From the NCBI GenBank assembly GCA_003695605.1, contig RFIK01000020.1, positions 1-21,554 of the forward strand: a stretch of DNA of 21,554 nucleotides, written 5' to 3'. A program made the translations under genes and the position numbers. Origin of the DNA: Chlorobiota bacterium (GTDB lineage: Bacteria > Bacteroidota > Ignavibacteria > Kapaibacteriales > NICIL-2). This document shows positions 14,030 to 21,554 of this stretch, piece by piece (the stretch's first letter is position 1; each line of letters opens with the position of its first letter). The notes under the pieces were generated by a model. The model did not search any database. It saw only the letters and a program-made list of their open reading frames with translations, and was not told the DNA's origin.

Positions 14030-16243
14030 TTATTCCTCGGCTGGCTCCCCGAGCCGCAAACGCACTCCTGCATACACCGTGCGTTGATCGAGCGGCCCCC
14101 ACACGAGCGATGCATCGAAGTAGGGAGACGTTGGGCTGTTGGATGCCAGCACTGCAACGGGCTGGAGGACGTTCGCGATGTTCTCGGCGCCGATGTAGAA
14201 TTCCCACGGGCTCGAATGTGGACGGTAGTTGATCTGCACTGATGCGCGGACGTAGTCCGGAAAGCGCTCACCCAGCTGGTATTGCGGTGGATTTTCCGCT
14301 GTTGTGGGGATGCGTCCGGTACTGTACCAAACCATCAGTGGATTGATTTCCCAGACGTTGTCGCTTGTGCGGTAGCTTGCTGCGACGAGGACACGGTGGG
14401 GCGATATCAGCGGCTGCAGCCGAAGGGCACCGCCAGTCAGTGCGTAGGCGTCAATGAGGCGATAGGCAACCGTCAGGTCGAGCTGAGGGAGTATCGTCGT
14501 TGCAAGTTGGACGAGTGCGCTATTGGCATAGCCACGGTCTGCAAAGACAATCGCTACTTGCCGCGTTGAACGATCGAAGTCTGTGACGAGCTGCCGCAAA
14601 AAACGCGTGTGGTAAAACTCGCCATCAAGTGTGATACTGCGATCGCCGAGAGGAACAATCGCCGTGATGCCACCACCAACGTTGAACGCCCGCTCCGGCA
14701 GGACTGCTGAATCGAGTATCACTTGGCGGTTGTTCAAGAACGCAGCCGCGTTGTCAGCGATTGTGAACGGAACGCGCATTCCAGTCCCCGCAGACATGCG
14801 AAACGAGATGAGTTCCGTCGGTGCGTACTTGATGTGCATGCGTGGCGTCAGCTGCGAGCCGAAGAGGTTATGCCAGTCGTGACGGATGCCGAGCGTTGCC
14901 ACCAGCGCTGACGAAGGCGACCACGTTGCTTCTGCGAAGATGCCGGGAATATGTTCGGTACGCTGGCGTGCAACAGAGTCGAGTTTCTCCTGCGGAGCAT
15001 CGAAGAGCATCGAGATGCCGTAGGTGAGCTTGAGCGCATCGGTTGGTTCGACGATGGCGATCAGCTTGCCCAGTGCGAACGTCTCGTCGGCGCTAATCTT
15101 CCGTGTACCTGCTGTTGTTGTAAGTCGCTGGTGCGAGACGGCCAGCTGGATCCCGATCTGCGATGCGATCGGCGATTCCAACTCATTGAATGCAAGCTTT
15201 GCGTAGCTCTCCACGCGCTCGGTTGTCGTTTCGATGCGGTACCCGTGCATGCCATTACTCCAGACACCCATCGTTCCGCTCCGGTAGTTGCTCCACGTTG
15301 GGCGGATGACCAGTTGCATTTCCCGATTGCCGTCGTGCCAGAGGAGCCGAGCGATACCGTTGATGTTGCCAAAGCGCGGCATGTCCATAAAACCATCGTG
15401 GTTAGCATCGAGGTCGCGCTGGAACATTCGTCCGTGCAGCATGACCATTGTGAACAGAGCGGGGTTCAGTTGCTGCGCCGAGGTCAGATTCAGTTCTGCC
15501 CGTCCCCACTGATTGGCAAAGGCATTGGCAAAGAATGGCACGTCACGATTTGGTTTTTTGAATTCAGCGTTGATTTGGCCGGTGATGCCATCGTAGCCGC
15601 TCAGGACCGAAGCAGCACCTTTGGAGATGCTGATGCAGTCGAGGAACGGACCTGGCACATCGTCGAGTGCAAATGCATTGGTCACACCGCGGAGCAGCGG
15701 AATTGCTTCGATAAGTCCTGTGGTGTAAATCCCACGCAACCCGAGTAGTCGAATAGTTTTCGCGCCTAAAACAGCGTCCGAGTACTGCACTTCTGTCGAT
15801 GAGCTTCGCTCGAACGACTCAGCAAGCGTACAGCACGCAGATTGCTCCAGCTGCCGTCGAGTGACAAGCTCGGTGCGGATCGGCTCAGCTGTCGCAATGG
15901 AGCTCGCCTCGCCTTCGACGTGCACGGAGCGTGCGACAAATTCTGCCTCCATGATGTGGTCGAGATGGTGCAGTGTGCGGGCAACGGCAACTGTATCGCT
16001 CCGATAGCCGACCGCATGCACGATGAGTGTATCACGTTGGCGGCTTTCCGGTGGTCGTTCAATTGTAAAGCTACCGTCGCTGCGGGTGAGTGCGCCGCTC
16101 TGGGTGCCCTTCCACTGGAGGCGTGCCCCAGCAACTGGCACGAGCGACCCATCGGCGCCGCGACCACGGATGGTACCAACCAGAGGCTGGCTGAATGCAA
16201 TAGTTGAAACAAGAATGAGCATGAGCAAGGAAAGCGTTTTCAT
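14030..16243 (-). CDS. TonB-dependent outer-membrane receptor, probable copper/metal type
   Basis: 737 residues from ATG 16243, which starts the signal peptide MKTLSLLMLILVSTIAFSQ. A longer frame from 16309 adds a non-signal extension and is rejected. Residues ~20-110 form an N-terminal CRD (carboxypeptidase-regulatory-like) domain. The plug follows at ~125-232: a CC pair (137-138) in SACCTLAESFE, then AKTIRLLGLRGIYTTGLIEAIPLLRG and GAASVLSGYDGITGQINAEFKKP. The remaining ~500 residues are barrel strands, ending WGPLDQRTVYAGVRLRLGEPAEE. The 'CC.LAESFE...D.v.G...I..LGL.G.Y' plug is typical of receptors encoded beside HMA-domain and HYC_CC_PP proteins in Bacteroidota. That arrangement holds here, so copper or a similar metal is the likely cargo. 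It is the last gene of a leftward operon. No Shine-Dalgarno site is visible. Confidence 0.9.
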   Translation of the reverse strand: MKTLSLLMLILVSTIAFSQPLVGTIRGRGADGSLVPVAGARLQWKGTQSGALTRSDGSFTIERPPESRQRDTLIVHAVGYRSDTVAVARTLHHLDHIMEAEFVARSVHVEGEASSIATAEPIRTELVTRRQLEQSACCTLAESFERSSSTEVQYSDAVLGAKTIRLLGLRGIYTTGLIEAIPLLRGVTNAFALDDVPGPFLDCISISKGAASVLSGYDGITGQINAEFKKPNRDVPFFANAFANQWGRAELNLTSAQQLNPALFTMVMLHGRMFQRDLDANHDGFMDMPRFGNINGIARLLWHDGNREMQLVIRPTWSNYRSGTMGVWSNGMHGYRIETTTERVESYAKLAFNELESPIASQIGIQLAVSHQRLTTTAGTRKISADETFALGKLIAIVEPTDALKLTYGISMLFDAPQEKLDSVARQRTEHIPGIFAEATWSPSSALVATLGIRHDWHNLFGSQLTPRMHIKYAPTELISFRMSAGTGMRVPFTIADNAAAFLNNRQVILDSAVLPERAFNVGGGITAIVPLGDRSITLDGEFYHTRFLRQLVTDFDRSTRQVAIVFADRGYANSALVQLATTILPQLDLTVAYRLIDAYALTGGALRLQPLISPHRVLVAASYRTSDNVWEINPLMVWYSTGRIPTTAENPPQYQLGERFPDYVRASVQINYRPHSSPWEFYIGAENIANVLQPVAVLASNSPTSPYFDASLVWGPLDQRTVYAGVRLRLGEPAEE

Positions 16244-16339
16244 TTGAGCTGTCCACTGCATGTGTTGAACAAAGTGCAAAAACAGCATCGGCGGTGGCGG
16301 AGGCACCACCGCACCAGTGATTATGCTCTCTGCCGTGGA

Positions 16340-16747
16340 CTATAGGCGAAAACGCTGCAGGAAAGGGAGGCTCGCGTAGGGCTGAATCCCTTGAGCAACT
16401 GGAGTGGTCTTCTCAAGCAGGAGCGCGACCGCCATCGAAAGAGGCTGAACTGCTGGCAGAAGCACAGCGTGCGAGAGATTCAGCACGGCTGGACGCTCGT
16501 CCGTGCGCACGGTGCTGATCGGCAGTAGGAGGTATGCAGTCGCTGTCTGGCAGCAGTCATCAGGTTGGTCGAGTGTGCACGTGGACGTGCTTGCTCCTTC
16601 ATCGCAGCAGCACGGCTGCGCCGAGGTAAAAACGGTGAGCGATTCGACCGTTCCACAGCACCAGTGGAGGCTAATGGCGATGCTCTCGCTGACCAGGAGC
16701 ATCACTGCAAGCAGCAAACTGCTGAGAGCTGGTCGAATCGCTTGCAT
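16340..16747 (-). CDS. HYC_CC_PP-like small cysteine-rich exported protein
   Basis: 135 residues from ATG 16747. A longer frame from 16825 would overlap the upstream HMA gene and spoil the signal peptide. Hydrophobic residues ~8-27 form a signal or anchor. They run straight into SLHWCCG (H28, C30, C31), where the family usually has HYC. Next come PCCCDEG (46-48), a single C57, and DDCCQ (65-66). The spacing of HxC, CC and CC, the size and the position between an HMA protein and a TonB receptor fit the HYC_CC_PP family of Bacteroidota. The terminal PP motif is not clear (YASLPFLQRFRL). Function is not established; periplasmic metal handling is the usual guess. The gap to the HMA gene is 7 bases. 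Confidence 0.7.
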   Translation of the reverse strand: MQAIRPALSSLLLAVMLLVSESIAISLHWCCGTVESLTVFTSAQPCCCDEGASTSTCTLDQPDDCCQTATAYLLLPISTVRTDERPAVLNLSHAVLLPAVQPLSMAVALLLEKTTPVAQGIQPYASLPFLQRFRL

Positions 16748-16754
16748 CGTGGTA

Positions 16755-17123
16755 CTAGTGCTCGTCGTGTGAGTTACCGTCGCGATAGCGGCAGCACTTG
16801 GGAAGTTTCCCGTAGGCTTCATCACTTGCTTTGACGTCGTCAGTATCGTACCCTTGCTCGGCGATGATTTCCTTGATTCGCCGTTCGGTGAGTACGCTGG
16901 GGTCGTACGTAATCGTGAACTGCTTTGTCTTTTTGTCCCACGTCGCTTTCTCGACGCCGCGCATTTCCTTGAAGGGGCGCTCGATGTTTTTCTTGCACGT
17001 GCCGCAGTTCCCGTAAACGGTGAATGTTGTGGTTACGAGTGTGGGCTGCTGTTTCGCAGTCTCCTGGGCTCCACTTGCGAGGCTGAGCAGCGCGGCAACT
17101 GCCGTGATGAGGGCGATACGCAT
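16755..17123 (-). CDS. Exported heavy-metal-associated (HMA) domain protein, CopZ/Atx1-like
   Basis: 122 residues. A signal peptide (MRIALITAVAALLSLASGAQ) places the domain outside the cytoplasm, unlike CopZ. The HMA core begins TLVTTTFTVYGNCGTCKKNIERPFKEMRGVEKATWDKK, with the metal-binding pair C40 and C43 in GNCGTC. It continues with the beta-strand KQFTITYDPSVLTERRIKEIIAEQGYDTDDVKA. After the fold comes LPKCCRYRD (C110, C111) and a His-containing tail (GNSHDEH), a second possible metal site found in Bacteroidota homologues. It is first in the leftward trio with the HYC_CC_PP-like protein and the TonB receptor. It probably binds Cu(I) in the periplasm. Confidence 0.9.
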   Translation of the reverse strand: MRIALITAVAALLSLASGAQETAKQQPTLVTTTFTVYGNCGTCKKNIERPFKEMRGVEKATWDKKTKQFTITYDPSVLTERRIKEIIAEQGYDTDDVKASDEAYGKLPKCCRYRDGNSHDEH

Positions 17124-17155
17124 AGTAGTGGTGTGAAGTGGTTCAACATGCGCTA

Positions 17156-17163
17156 CAAAAATG
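17156..17163 (-). promoter_or_regulatory. Possible -7 box (CATTTTTG) of the metal operon
   Basis: One mismatch to TAnnTTTG on the minus strand, 32 nt upstream of the HMA gene ATG, a distance similar to the exact boxes in this window. There is no clear -33 element. Confidence 0.3.
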
Positions 17164-17185
17164 CGAGAAATGGATGCTCCGTCCC

Positions 17186-17210
17186 GTACATGTAACGTGC
17201 AGCGATGTAC
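17186..17210. promoter_or_regulatory. Dyad GTACAT-N13-ATGTAC upstream of the metal operon
   Basis: GTACAT at 17186-17191 and ATGTAC at 17205-17210 form an inverted repeat of 25 bases in total. The left arm is part of the palindrome TACATGTA (17187-17194). The site lies 23 bases or more upstream of the candidate -7 box, in the 126-base gap between the GNAT gene and the HMA gene. It could bind a metal-sensing regulator; none is encoded nearby. Confidence 0.25.
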
Positions 17211-17249
17211 AACATTTTGCCCGCGGCTCGGAGAAAGCGTACTCGCAGG

Positions 17250-18380
17250 CTATTCAATCGTGCGCTCGTAGAGCCGGTAGGTTTTGTAGCGCACTCCGTG
17301 CATTGTGTTCTGGAGGGCATGGTTCATCGGGTCATTCGTTTCGAGAATCCACGATGCTTCCCCCCACCGTGCGCCGCGTGCTTTTGCACGTTCGCCAATC
17401 TCTGCGTAGAGTACTGCATCAATTCCAGTGCGGCGATAGTCTGGCAGCAGACCGAGCACGATGATTCGCACCATCGTTATCAGCTTCCGTTTTGTCAGCA
17501 GGTGCCAGAGGCCTGGCAGGAAGCGCCCGCTCCGATTGTGGATCAGGCATTGGTTGATGTCCGGCAGCGCGAGGGCGAAACCGACAGGGCGACCGCCGAC
17601 TTCGGCGATGAGGACAAGGTTCGGGTCGGCGATTTGCTTGAGATCAGCGGCGAGAAAGTCGAACTCTGCGTCGGTCATTTTCACAAAGCCCCAGTTTTTT
17701 TCCCATGCAGTGTTGTAGAGGTCCCGAAGGATCTCGACGTCGCGGCGGAATTGTGTGCGGTCGCGGAAATCCATCGCTCGTATCAGAACGCCCGTGCGTT
17801 GGCGCACGGTATCGAGCAAACGATTGAGCTTTTCGGAGCGGTAGCTACCTTGATCGAGCAGGTATGCGTAGAGGTCCATCGCTTTCTGCAAGCCCCAGCC
17901 TTCGAGTAATGCTGAATAGTACGGTGGGTTGTAGGTCATCAAGACAACCGGCGGACGGTCGAATCCTTCGATGAGCAAGCCACATTCATCATTCATCGAG
18001 GGGTTGACGGGGCCGCGGATGTGTGTCATTCCGTGGAGCTGGAGCCACTCAGCAGCAGCATCGAGGAGTGCGCGTGTGACCTCCTGAGAGTGGATACTCT
18101 CGTAGAACCCGAAAAAGCCGACACGGTCGTTGTGCGTGCGGTTGTGGTTGTCGTTGACGATTGCAGCGATGCGTCCGAGTGGCCCCGTTCGATCTTCTGC
18201 CAGGAAGAGTGCGATTTTACTGTGCTCGTAGAATGGGTTACGGCGGACGTCGAGCAACTTCATTCGATCGAAAATCAATGGCGGCACCCACCGCGGGTCA
18301 CCTTGGTAGAAGCGCCACTGCGATTTGACGAAGCGGAGTCGATCGCGGCGACTGTGCTCATCGAGCCGAAGAAGGTTCAT
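17250..18380 (-). CDS. GNAT-superfamily (acyl-CoA N-acyltransferase fold) protein
   Basis: 376 residues from ATG 18380. GAGGG (minus strand, 18385-18389) lies 4 nt upstream, and the longer frame would run into the tamB coding region. The chain begins with a region of the type FVKSQWRFYQGDPRWVPPLIFDRMKLLD and NPFYEHSKIALFLAE...GRIAAIVNDNHN. FFGFYES and GPVNPSMNDECGLLIEGFD follow. The C-terminal part has the GNAT core: NLVLIAEVGGRPVGFALALPD (255-274), then LGLLPDYRRTGIDAVLY (309-325), in which YRRTGID replaces the usual R/Q-x-x-G-x-G/A CoA loop. SWILETNDPMNHALQNTMH follows. This long two-part protein is widespread in bacteria but its substrate is not known. It lies 28 bases after tamB and is probably co-transcribed with it. 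Confidence 0.8.
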   Translation of the reverse strand: MNLLRLDEHSRRDRLRFVKSQWRFYQGDPRWVPPLIFDRMKLLDVRRNPFYEHSKIALFLAEDRTGPLGRIAAIVNDNHNRTHNDRVGFFGFYESIHSQEVTRALLDAAAEWLQLHGMTHIRGPVNPSMNDECGLLIEGFDRPPVVLMTYNPPYYSALLEGWGLQKAMDLYAYLLDQGSYRSEKLNRLLDTVRQRTGVLIRAMDFRDRTQFRRDVEILRDLYNTAWEKNWGFVKMTDAEFDFLAADLKQIADPNLVLIAEVGGRPVGFALALPDINQCLIHNRSGRFLPGLWHLLTKRKLITMVRIIVLGLLPDYRRTGIDAVLYAEIGERAKARGARWGEASWILETNDPMNHALQNTMHGVRYKTYRLYERTIE

Positions 18381-18408
18381 CGTGCCCTCAGAACAAGTGG
18401 AACATACG

Positions 18409-21400
18409 CTACGGCACCCGCCAGCCCAGGCGAAACTCCCACTGCTTCTGCTGGCGGGAGAGACTTTGCCCTGGATTTGCAGTTGCCTGAAACTGTGCGA
18501 CAAGATTCCGGAGCCATTCGATGCCGAGTGCATTCCCGATCGAAAGATCGAGCATGATTTGGCTATTCTGAGCTAAGTCCGCCACCGAGCCACCGACGGT
18601 CACGTTCGCGCCAAAGAGTTGCCCGGTCAGCATAATCCGCGCTTGCGATAGACTTGTGACATCGCTCGATCCGAAGTCAACGTTGACGTTCTTGATGACG
18701 CCGCCCTGCAGTGCGTTCGTCAAGAATGCTGAGACGGCAGCCGATCGCGCTGCGTTGACGCTTTGGTCAAGAGCAGAGGTTGCAACACTTCCATTGGCAC
18801 CGCCGGTGAGTTCCTCCTGCGTGCGACCGAACAGGAGAAGCAAAAGCGCATTGGTCATGATGCGGCTGGAGTCGCCGCGCATGCCGGGTGCAGTTTCGCC
18901 GTTGAGTTCATAGCTCATCCGCACCCGCGGCTGGCGCTTCGTACCAGTAATGGAGAGCAGCACTCGGTAGCGCTCGCGGCGGTTGTCGCTTCCGATGACG
19001 CGCTCGCCGTCGTAGACTGCTTGCAGATCCACCTCAGGGTTGTCGAGTGCACCTGTGGTGAACCGCAACTTCCCGCTTGCTGTGAACGTGCTGTAGAACT
19101 TGTACGTCGAGCTGGGATCAACCACGAGAGTCCCACGCAGTTCTGTCCGACGGCTACCATCACGAATGAAGCGTAAGTACTCGGCTCGGTTTTCCTGTTC
19201 GACGAAGGCAACGAGCTGCTCGACACCCGAAAAGTCCATCTTGACACGGATCTGCCGGCGGAGCTTGACGTCCACACTCGTAAAGAGCCGCTCGGTGAAG
19301 CCCGGCGCGATGCTCAACCGCACAGCAGAACGTGCACTCGGTTGCCGTGGAGGAATGTCGCCAATGCTTGTATCGGTGTGCGGGGTAATTGTGACAACAT
19401 CGGTGAGGAGATAGCCTTCGCCTGTTTTCTGGTACCGAAAGGACGAGGTCTGCGCAGTAACAGCTGTGGTTGGTGGGAAGGTAACGTCCGCATCTTCGAT
19501 GCTCAAGAATCCGCCAAGCCGTGGTTCGGCAATGGTGCCGTAGAAGCGTAGCTCACGCTCGCGACGGTCGTCGTCAGTGGAGATGACCACCCGTCCGTAC
19601 ATCGTCGAATTAACCGCTGCTGTCGCCGAACTCATCACCAGGAAACCGCGGTCGCCAGGGATGCGGATGCGGATGTCGAGCGAGTCAGGCTGGAAGCCGC
19701 TAAACGTGATGTGTCCAGATGCAAGGGCGTAGCCGCCGATCAAATCGGCAGGGTCATTCCTGAGCACGAGCGTATCGAGCTCAAGCACATTGTTGTGGAG
19801 TGAAAGCACCCCGCTGCTGCGGTAGCGAATGTTCGTTGCCGGTACGAGAAACTCTGCGTCTGCGTAGCGTGCAGTGCCCGAAAATTCGATCTTCCCCGGC
19901 AGCGATCCTTCGATACGGACAAAGGCCTCTGCCGATCCGCGAAGCTGAGAAATCGCTGGCAGAAATGGCTCGACAATTGTCAGTGGGAGTTGGCTTGCCT
20001 GCAGAAACACCGCCAAGTGCTCATGCTCCCGAATCGCTGAGCGGAATGGAACGAGAGAAAAATCGAGCGGCACCTGTTGCAATCGAACGTCGAGCGCTGT
20101 GCGTTGCTCTCCATTTGCACCGTTGAGGAGCAAACTTGTGCTCCCGCGAAGGAAAGCGCCGTCGTAGTCAAGCGTTACCTCTTGCTGGCCAAGCTCGATC
20201 TGCCCATAGAGAAGTTCACCGAAAGTCGCGTTGATGAGCACACGGGGCCGCTCCCAACTTCCGTCGGCATAGATGACGAGCGAATCGAGCTGTCCGTCGA
20301 GCTGCCCGATAAGCTCAAGGTCACTGAGGGTGGGGATTGCTCTCAGCGTGCCAAGATCGAACCTTCGCAGCGCGACACGGAAATTGGGTCCCTCCGCTGT
20401 AACGTTCCCTTCAAGATTGAGCGTGGCCGTGCTCTGCTCCTGGCGAAAGAGCGCAGCACCAGTAAGCGTGCCGGCGTCCATCGTTGCCACCAGTGGCGTA
20501 GTCACGCTCCAGGTGAAGCTTGGCGAAAGACCGATGAGTGCTCGATTGACGCGGACGGTGTAGCCGCCCATCGGCTGTGGCTCGATGAGTGCGGAGACTT
20601 GGATCGGGAGCGTGTTCTCAATCCAAGCGGTGTCACTTGTGAGCGACAGCTGCGAGCCATCCCATCGCCAATCAAGTGCAGGACGAACGATGCGGACACT
20701 GCCGATACGCAAGACTGAGTCAACCGCAACGCGGAGGCGTGCTGTCTCCACACGCGGTGAGCGGTCCAGTTCTGCGAATGCAGCATCGAGTGATGCTTCC
20801 AGTGGCATCGAGGCGAGGTAAAAGCCGTCCGGTTCGGCTGCAATCACGCGGCGAAGGGAAAGTGTATCAAGTGCAACCCTGCTGCGCGATCCAGTAGTGG
20901 AGATGCTTCCAGCAAGAACGCCCTCAGCTTCGATGACAAGCGGTGCAAACAGCGGTGCGAGCAATGCAAGGCTCTGTACGTGGAGCGAGAACGTAGCCTC
21001 CACTGTGTCGGCAGATTCGATTGCCGGCAGCGATGCTGTTGGCCTCCCTGTGGCGTAGCCGAGCATCCATCGAATGAGCGTGTCGGTGAGCGTGATGTGG
21101 GAGCCTACTGTGCGTCCGAGTGCGGCAAGCCCGTATTGGCCAACAATCCGTGCTGAAATCTGCGGTGAGCTAATCATCACAACGCGGCGTCCGGTTTGGT
21201 CGAAATCGAGCGCTGCGGTAAGCTGGAATGGGAAGACTGCACGATCCTGGAAGACAAGCTCAGTAACATCTGCAGCGAGTGCAACGCGGAGACTATCAAG
21301 CGTGGATCCGCTGCTGCGGAGTGTGACAGTTGCAGAGAGCAATTCTGGTGCGAAGCTGCTCTTGAGCAGCCGCCGAAGTGGCATATGTTCGCTTCCAAGC

Positions 21401-21554
21401 CAAAGCTCGACGTCGTTAGTACCGGTAAGCGCGACGGTGCCGTGGCCGTACACACGCGGCTGTTCTTCCCCTCCATAGCGGGGAAAGATTGCGTCGAGCG
21501 AGTCGAGCTTGAGCCTACCGCGGTCGAGGTGGGTACGAACATAGGCGTGCGCAA
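18409..21554 (-). CDS. tamB: TamB-like translocation/assembly protein (DUF490), C-terminal ~1,048 residues; 5' end outside window
   Basis: The frame is open from the right edge to TAG 18409-18411, so any start inside the window is artificial. The chain is a long run of short amphipathic beta-strands, such as SGVLSLHNNVLELDTLVL and ALASGHITFSGFQPDSLDIRI, as in AsmA/TamB beta-groove proteins. The C-terminal TamB domain is recognisable: GRVVISTDDDRRERELRFYG, FLSIEDADVTFPPT, RTELRGTLVVDPSSTYKFYSTFT, GALDNPEVDLQAVYDGE, a run with ITGTKRQPRVRMSYE, LLLLLFGRTQEEL, and a terminal barrel-like segment (SIGNALGIEWLRNLVAQF ... WEFRLGWRVP). TamB spans the periplasm and works with TamA/BAM-type partners in outer-membrane protein insertion or phospholipid transport. 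The GNAT gene follows after 28 bases. A tamA partner would be expected upstream, beyond the window. Confidence 0.88.
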   Translation of the reverse strand, partial: AHAYVRTHLDRGRLKLDSLDAIFPRYGGEEQPRVYGHGTVALTGTNDVELWLGSEHMPLRRLLKSSFAPELLSATVTLRSSGSTLDSLRVALAADVTELVFQDRAVFPFQLTAALDFDQTGRRVVMISSPQISARIVGQYGLAALGRTVGSHITLTDTLIRWMLGYATGRPTASLPAIESADTVEATFSLHVQSLALLAPLFAPLVIEAEGVLAGSISTTGSRSRVALDTLSLRRVIAAEPDGFYLASMPLEASLDAAFAELDRSPRVETARLRVAVDSVLRIGSVRIVRPALDWRWDGSQLSLTSDTAWIENTLPIQVSALIEPQPMGGYTVRVNRALIGLSPSFTWSVTTPLVATMDAGTLTGAALFRQEQSTATLNLEGNVTAEGPNFRVALRRFDLGTLRAIPTLSDLELIGQLDGQLDSLVIYADGSWERPRVLINATFGELLYGQIELGQQEVTLDYDGAFLRGSTSLLLNGANGEQRTALDVRLQQVPLDFSLVPFRSAIREHEHLAVFLQASQLPLTIVEPFLPAISQLRGSAEAFVRIEGSLPGKIEFSGTARYADAEFLVPATNIRYRSSGVLSLHNNVLELDTLVLRNDPADLIGGYALASGHITFSGFQPDSLDIRIRIPGDRGFLVMSSATAAVNSTMYGRVVISTDDDRRERELRFYGTIAEPRLGGFLSIEDADVTFPPTTAVTAQTSSFRYQKTGEGYLLTDVVTITPHTDTSIGDIPPRQPSARSAVRLSIAPGFTERLFTSVDVKLRRQIRVKMDFSGVEQLVAFVEQENRAEYLRFIRDGSRRTELRGTLVVDPSSTYKFYSTFTASGKLRFTTGALDNPEVDLQAVYDGERVIGSDNRRERYRVLLSITGTKRQPRVRMSYELNGETAPGMRGDSSRIMTNALLLLLFGRTQEELTGGANGSVATSALDQSVNAARSAAVSAFLTNALQGGVIKNVNVDFGSSDVTSLSQARIMLTGQLFGANVTVGGSVADLAQNSQIMLDLSIGNALGIEWLRNLVAQFQATANPGQSLSRQQKQWEFRLGWRVP

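Noticed and set aside
13290..14207. 305-codon open frame on the minus strand
   Set aside because: It covers the redoxin gene in antisense and the 3' end of the TonB receptor out of frame, and crosses the terminator hairpin.
14951..15748. 265-codon open frame on the plus strand, rich in Cys
   Set aside because: It is antisense to the TonB receptor barrel; long shadow frames are expected at this GC content.
1..21554. CRISPR arrays, tRNA or rRNA genes, insertion sequences, phage genes
   Set aside because: No regularly spaced repeats, cloverleaf-like gaps, transposase motifs or terminal repeats were seen, and gaps between genes are all short.

Overview
The window is a dense stretch of chromosome with 14 protein-coding genes, two of them cut by the window edges. 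The longest gap without a gene is about 165 bases. I see no tRNA, rRNA, CRISPR array, insertion sequence, prophage or integration scar. The genes indicate a Gram-negative cell with an LPS-type outer membrane: KdsB, LolA, TamB, a TonB-dependent receptor, an OmpA-like protein and a probable beta-barrel. Four genes carry an exact TAnnTTTG box 26-43 nt upstream of the start, which is the -7 element of Bacteroidota-type sigma factors. The YebC form and the HMA / HYC_CC_PP-like / TonB-receptor trio also fit the Bacteroidota-Chlorobiota-Ignavibacteria-Kapabacteria (FCB) group. The exact lineage cannot be fixed from the sequence alone.

Layout, left to right. (1) The 3' end of a SixA-like phosphatase (+) meets a GT-C/TPR membrane protein (-). 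A LolA-like chaperone (-) follows and is divergent from gcvT-kdsB (+). kdsB runs tail to tail into yebC (-), and the two stop codons overlap. (2) selD and an isolated pntAA (-) are coupled by an ATGA overlap. (3) Divergent from selD are three exported, cysteine-rich proteins (+, 8051-13256): a probable barrel, an Ig-like probable lipoprotein, and a beta-propeller/CRD/OmpA-like protein. They are tightly packed and each has a good Shine-Dalgarno site. An exported thioredoxin-fold protein with its own promoter follows. (4) A convergent hairpin separates these from a leftward operon with the order HMA protein, HYC_CC_PP-like protein, TonB receptor, which is probably for copper or a similar metal. 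(5) A GNAT-fold protein lies downstream of a large TamB-like gene that runs off the right edge.

Several genes share the theme of envelope building and traffic: LolA (lipoproteins), KdsB (Kdo for LPS), TamB (envelope transport), the OmpA-like protein (peptidoglycan anchoring) and the TonB receptor (import). The parts most likely to be poorly described are the three-gene exported module at 8051-13256 and the metal operon at 14030-17123. The selD-pntAA pairing, which lacks the membrane subunits of the transhydrogenase, is the main metabolic oddity.
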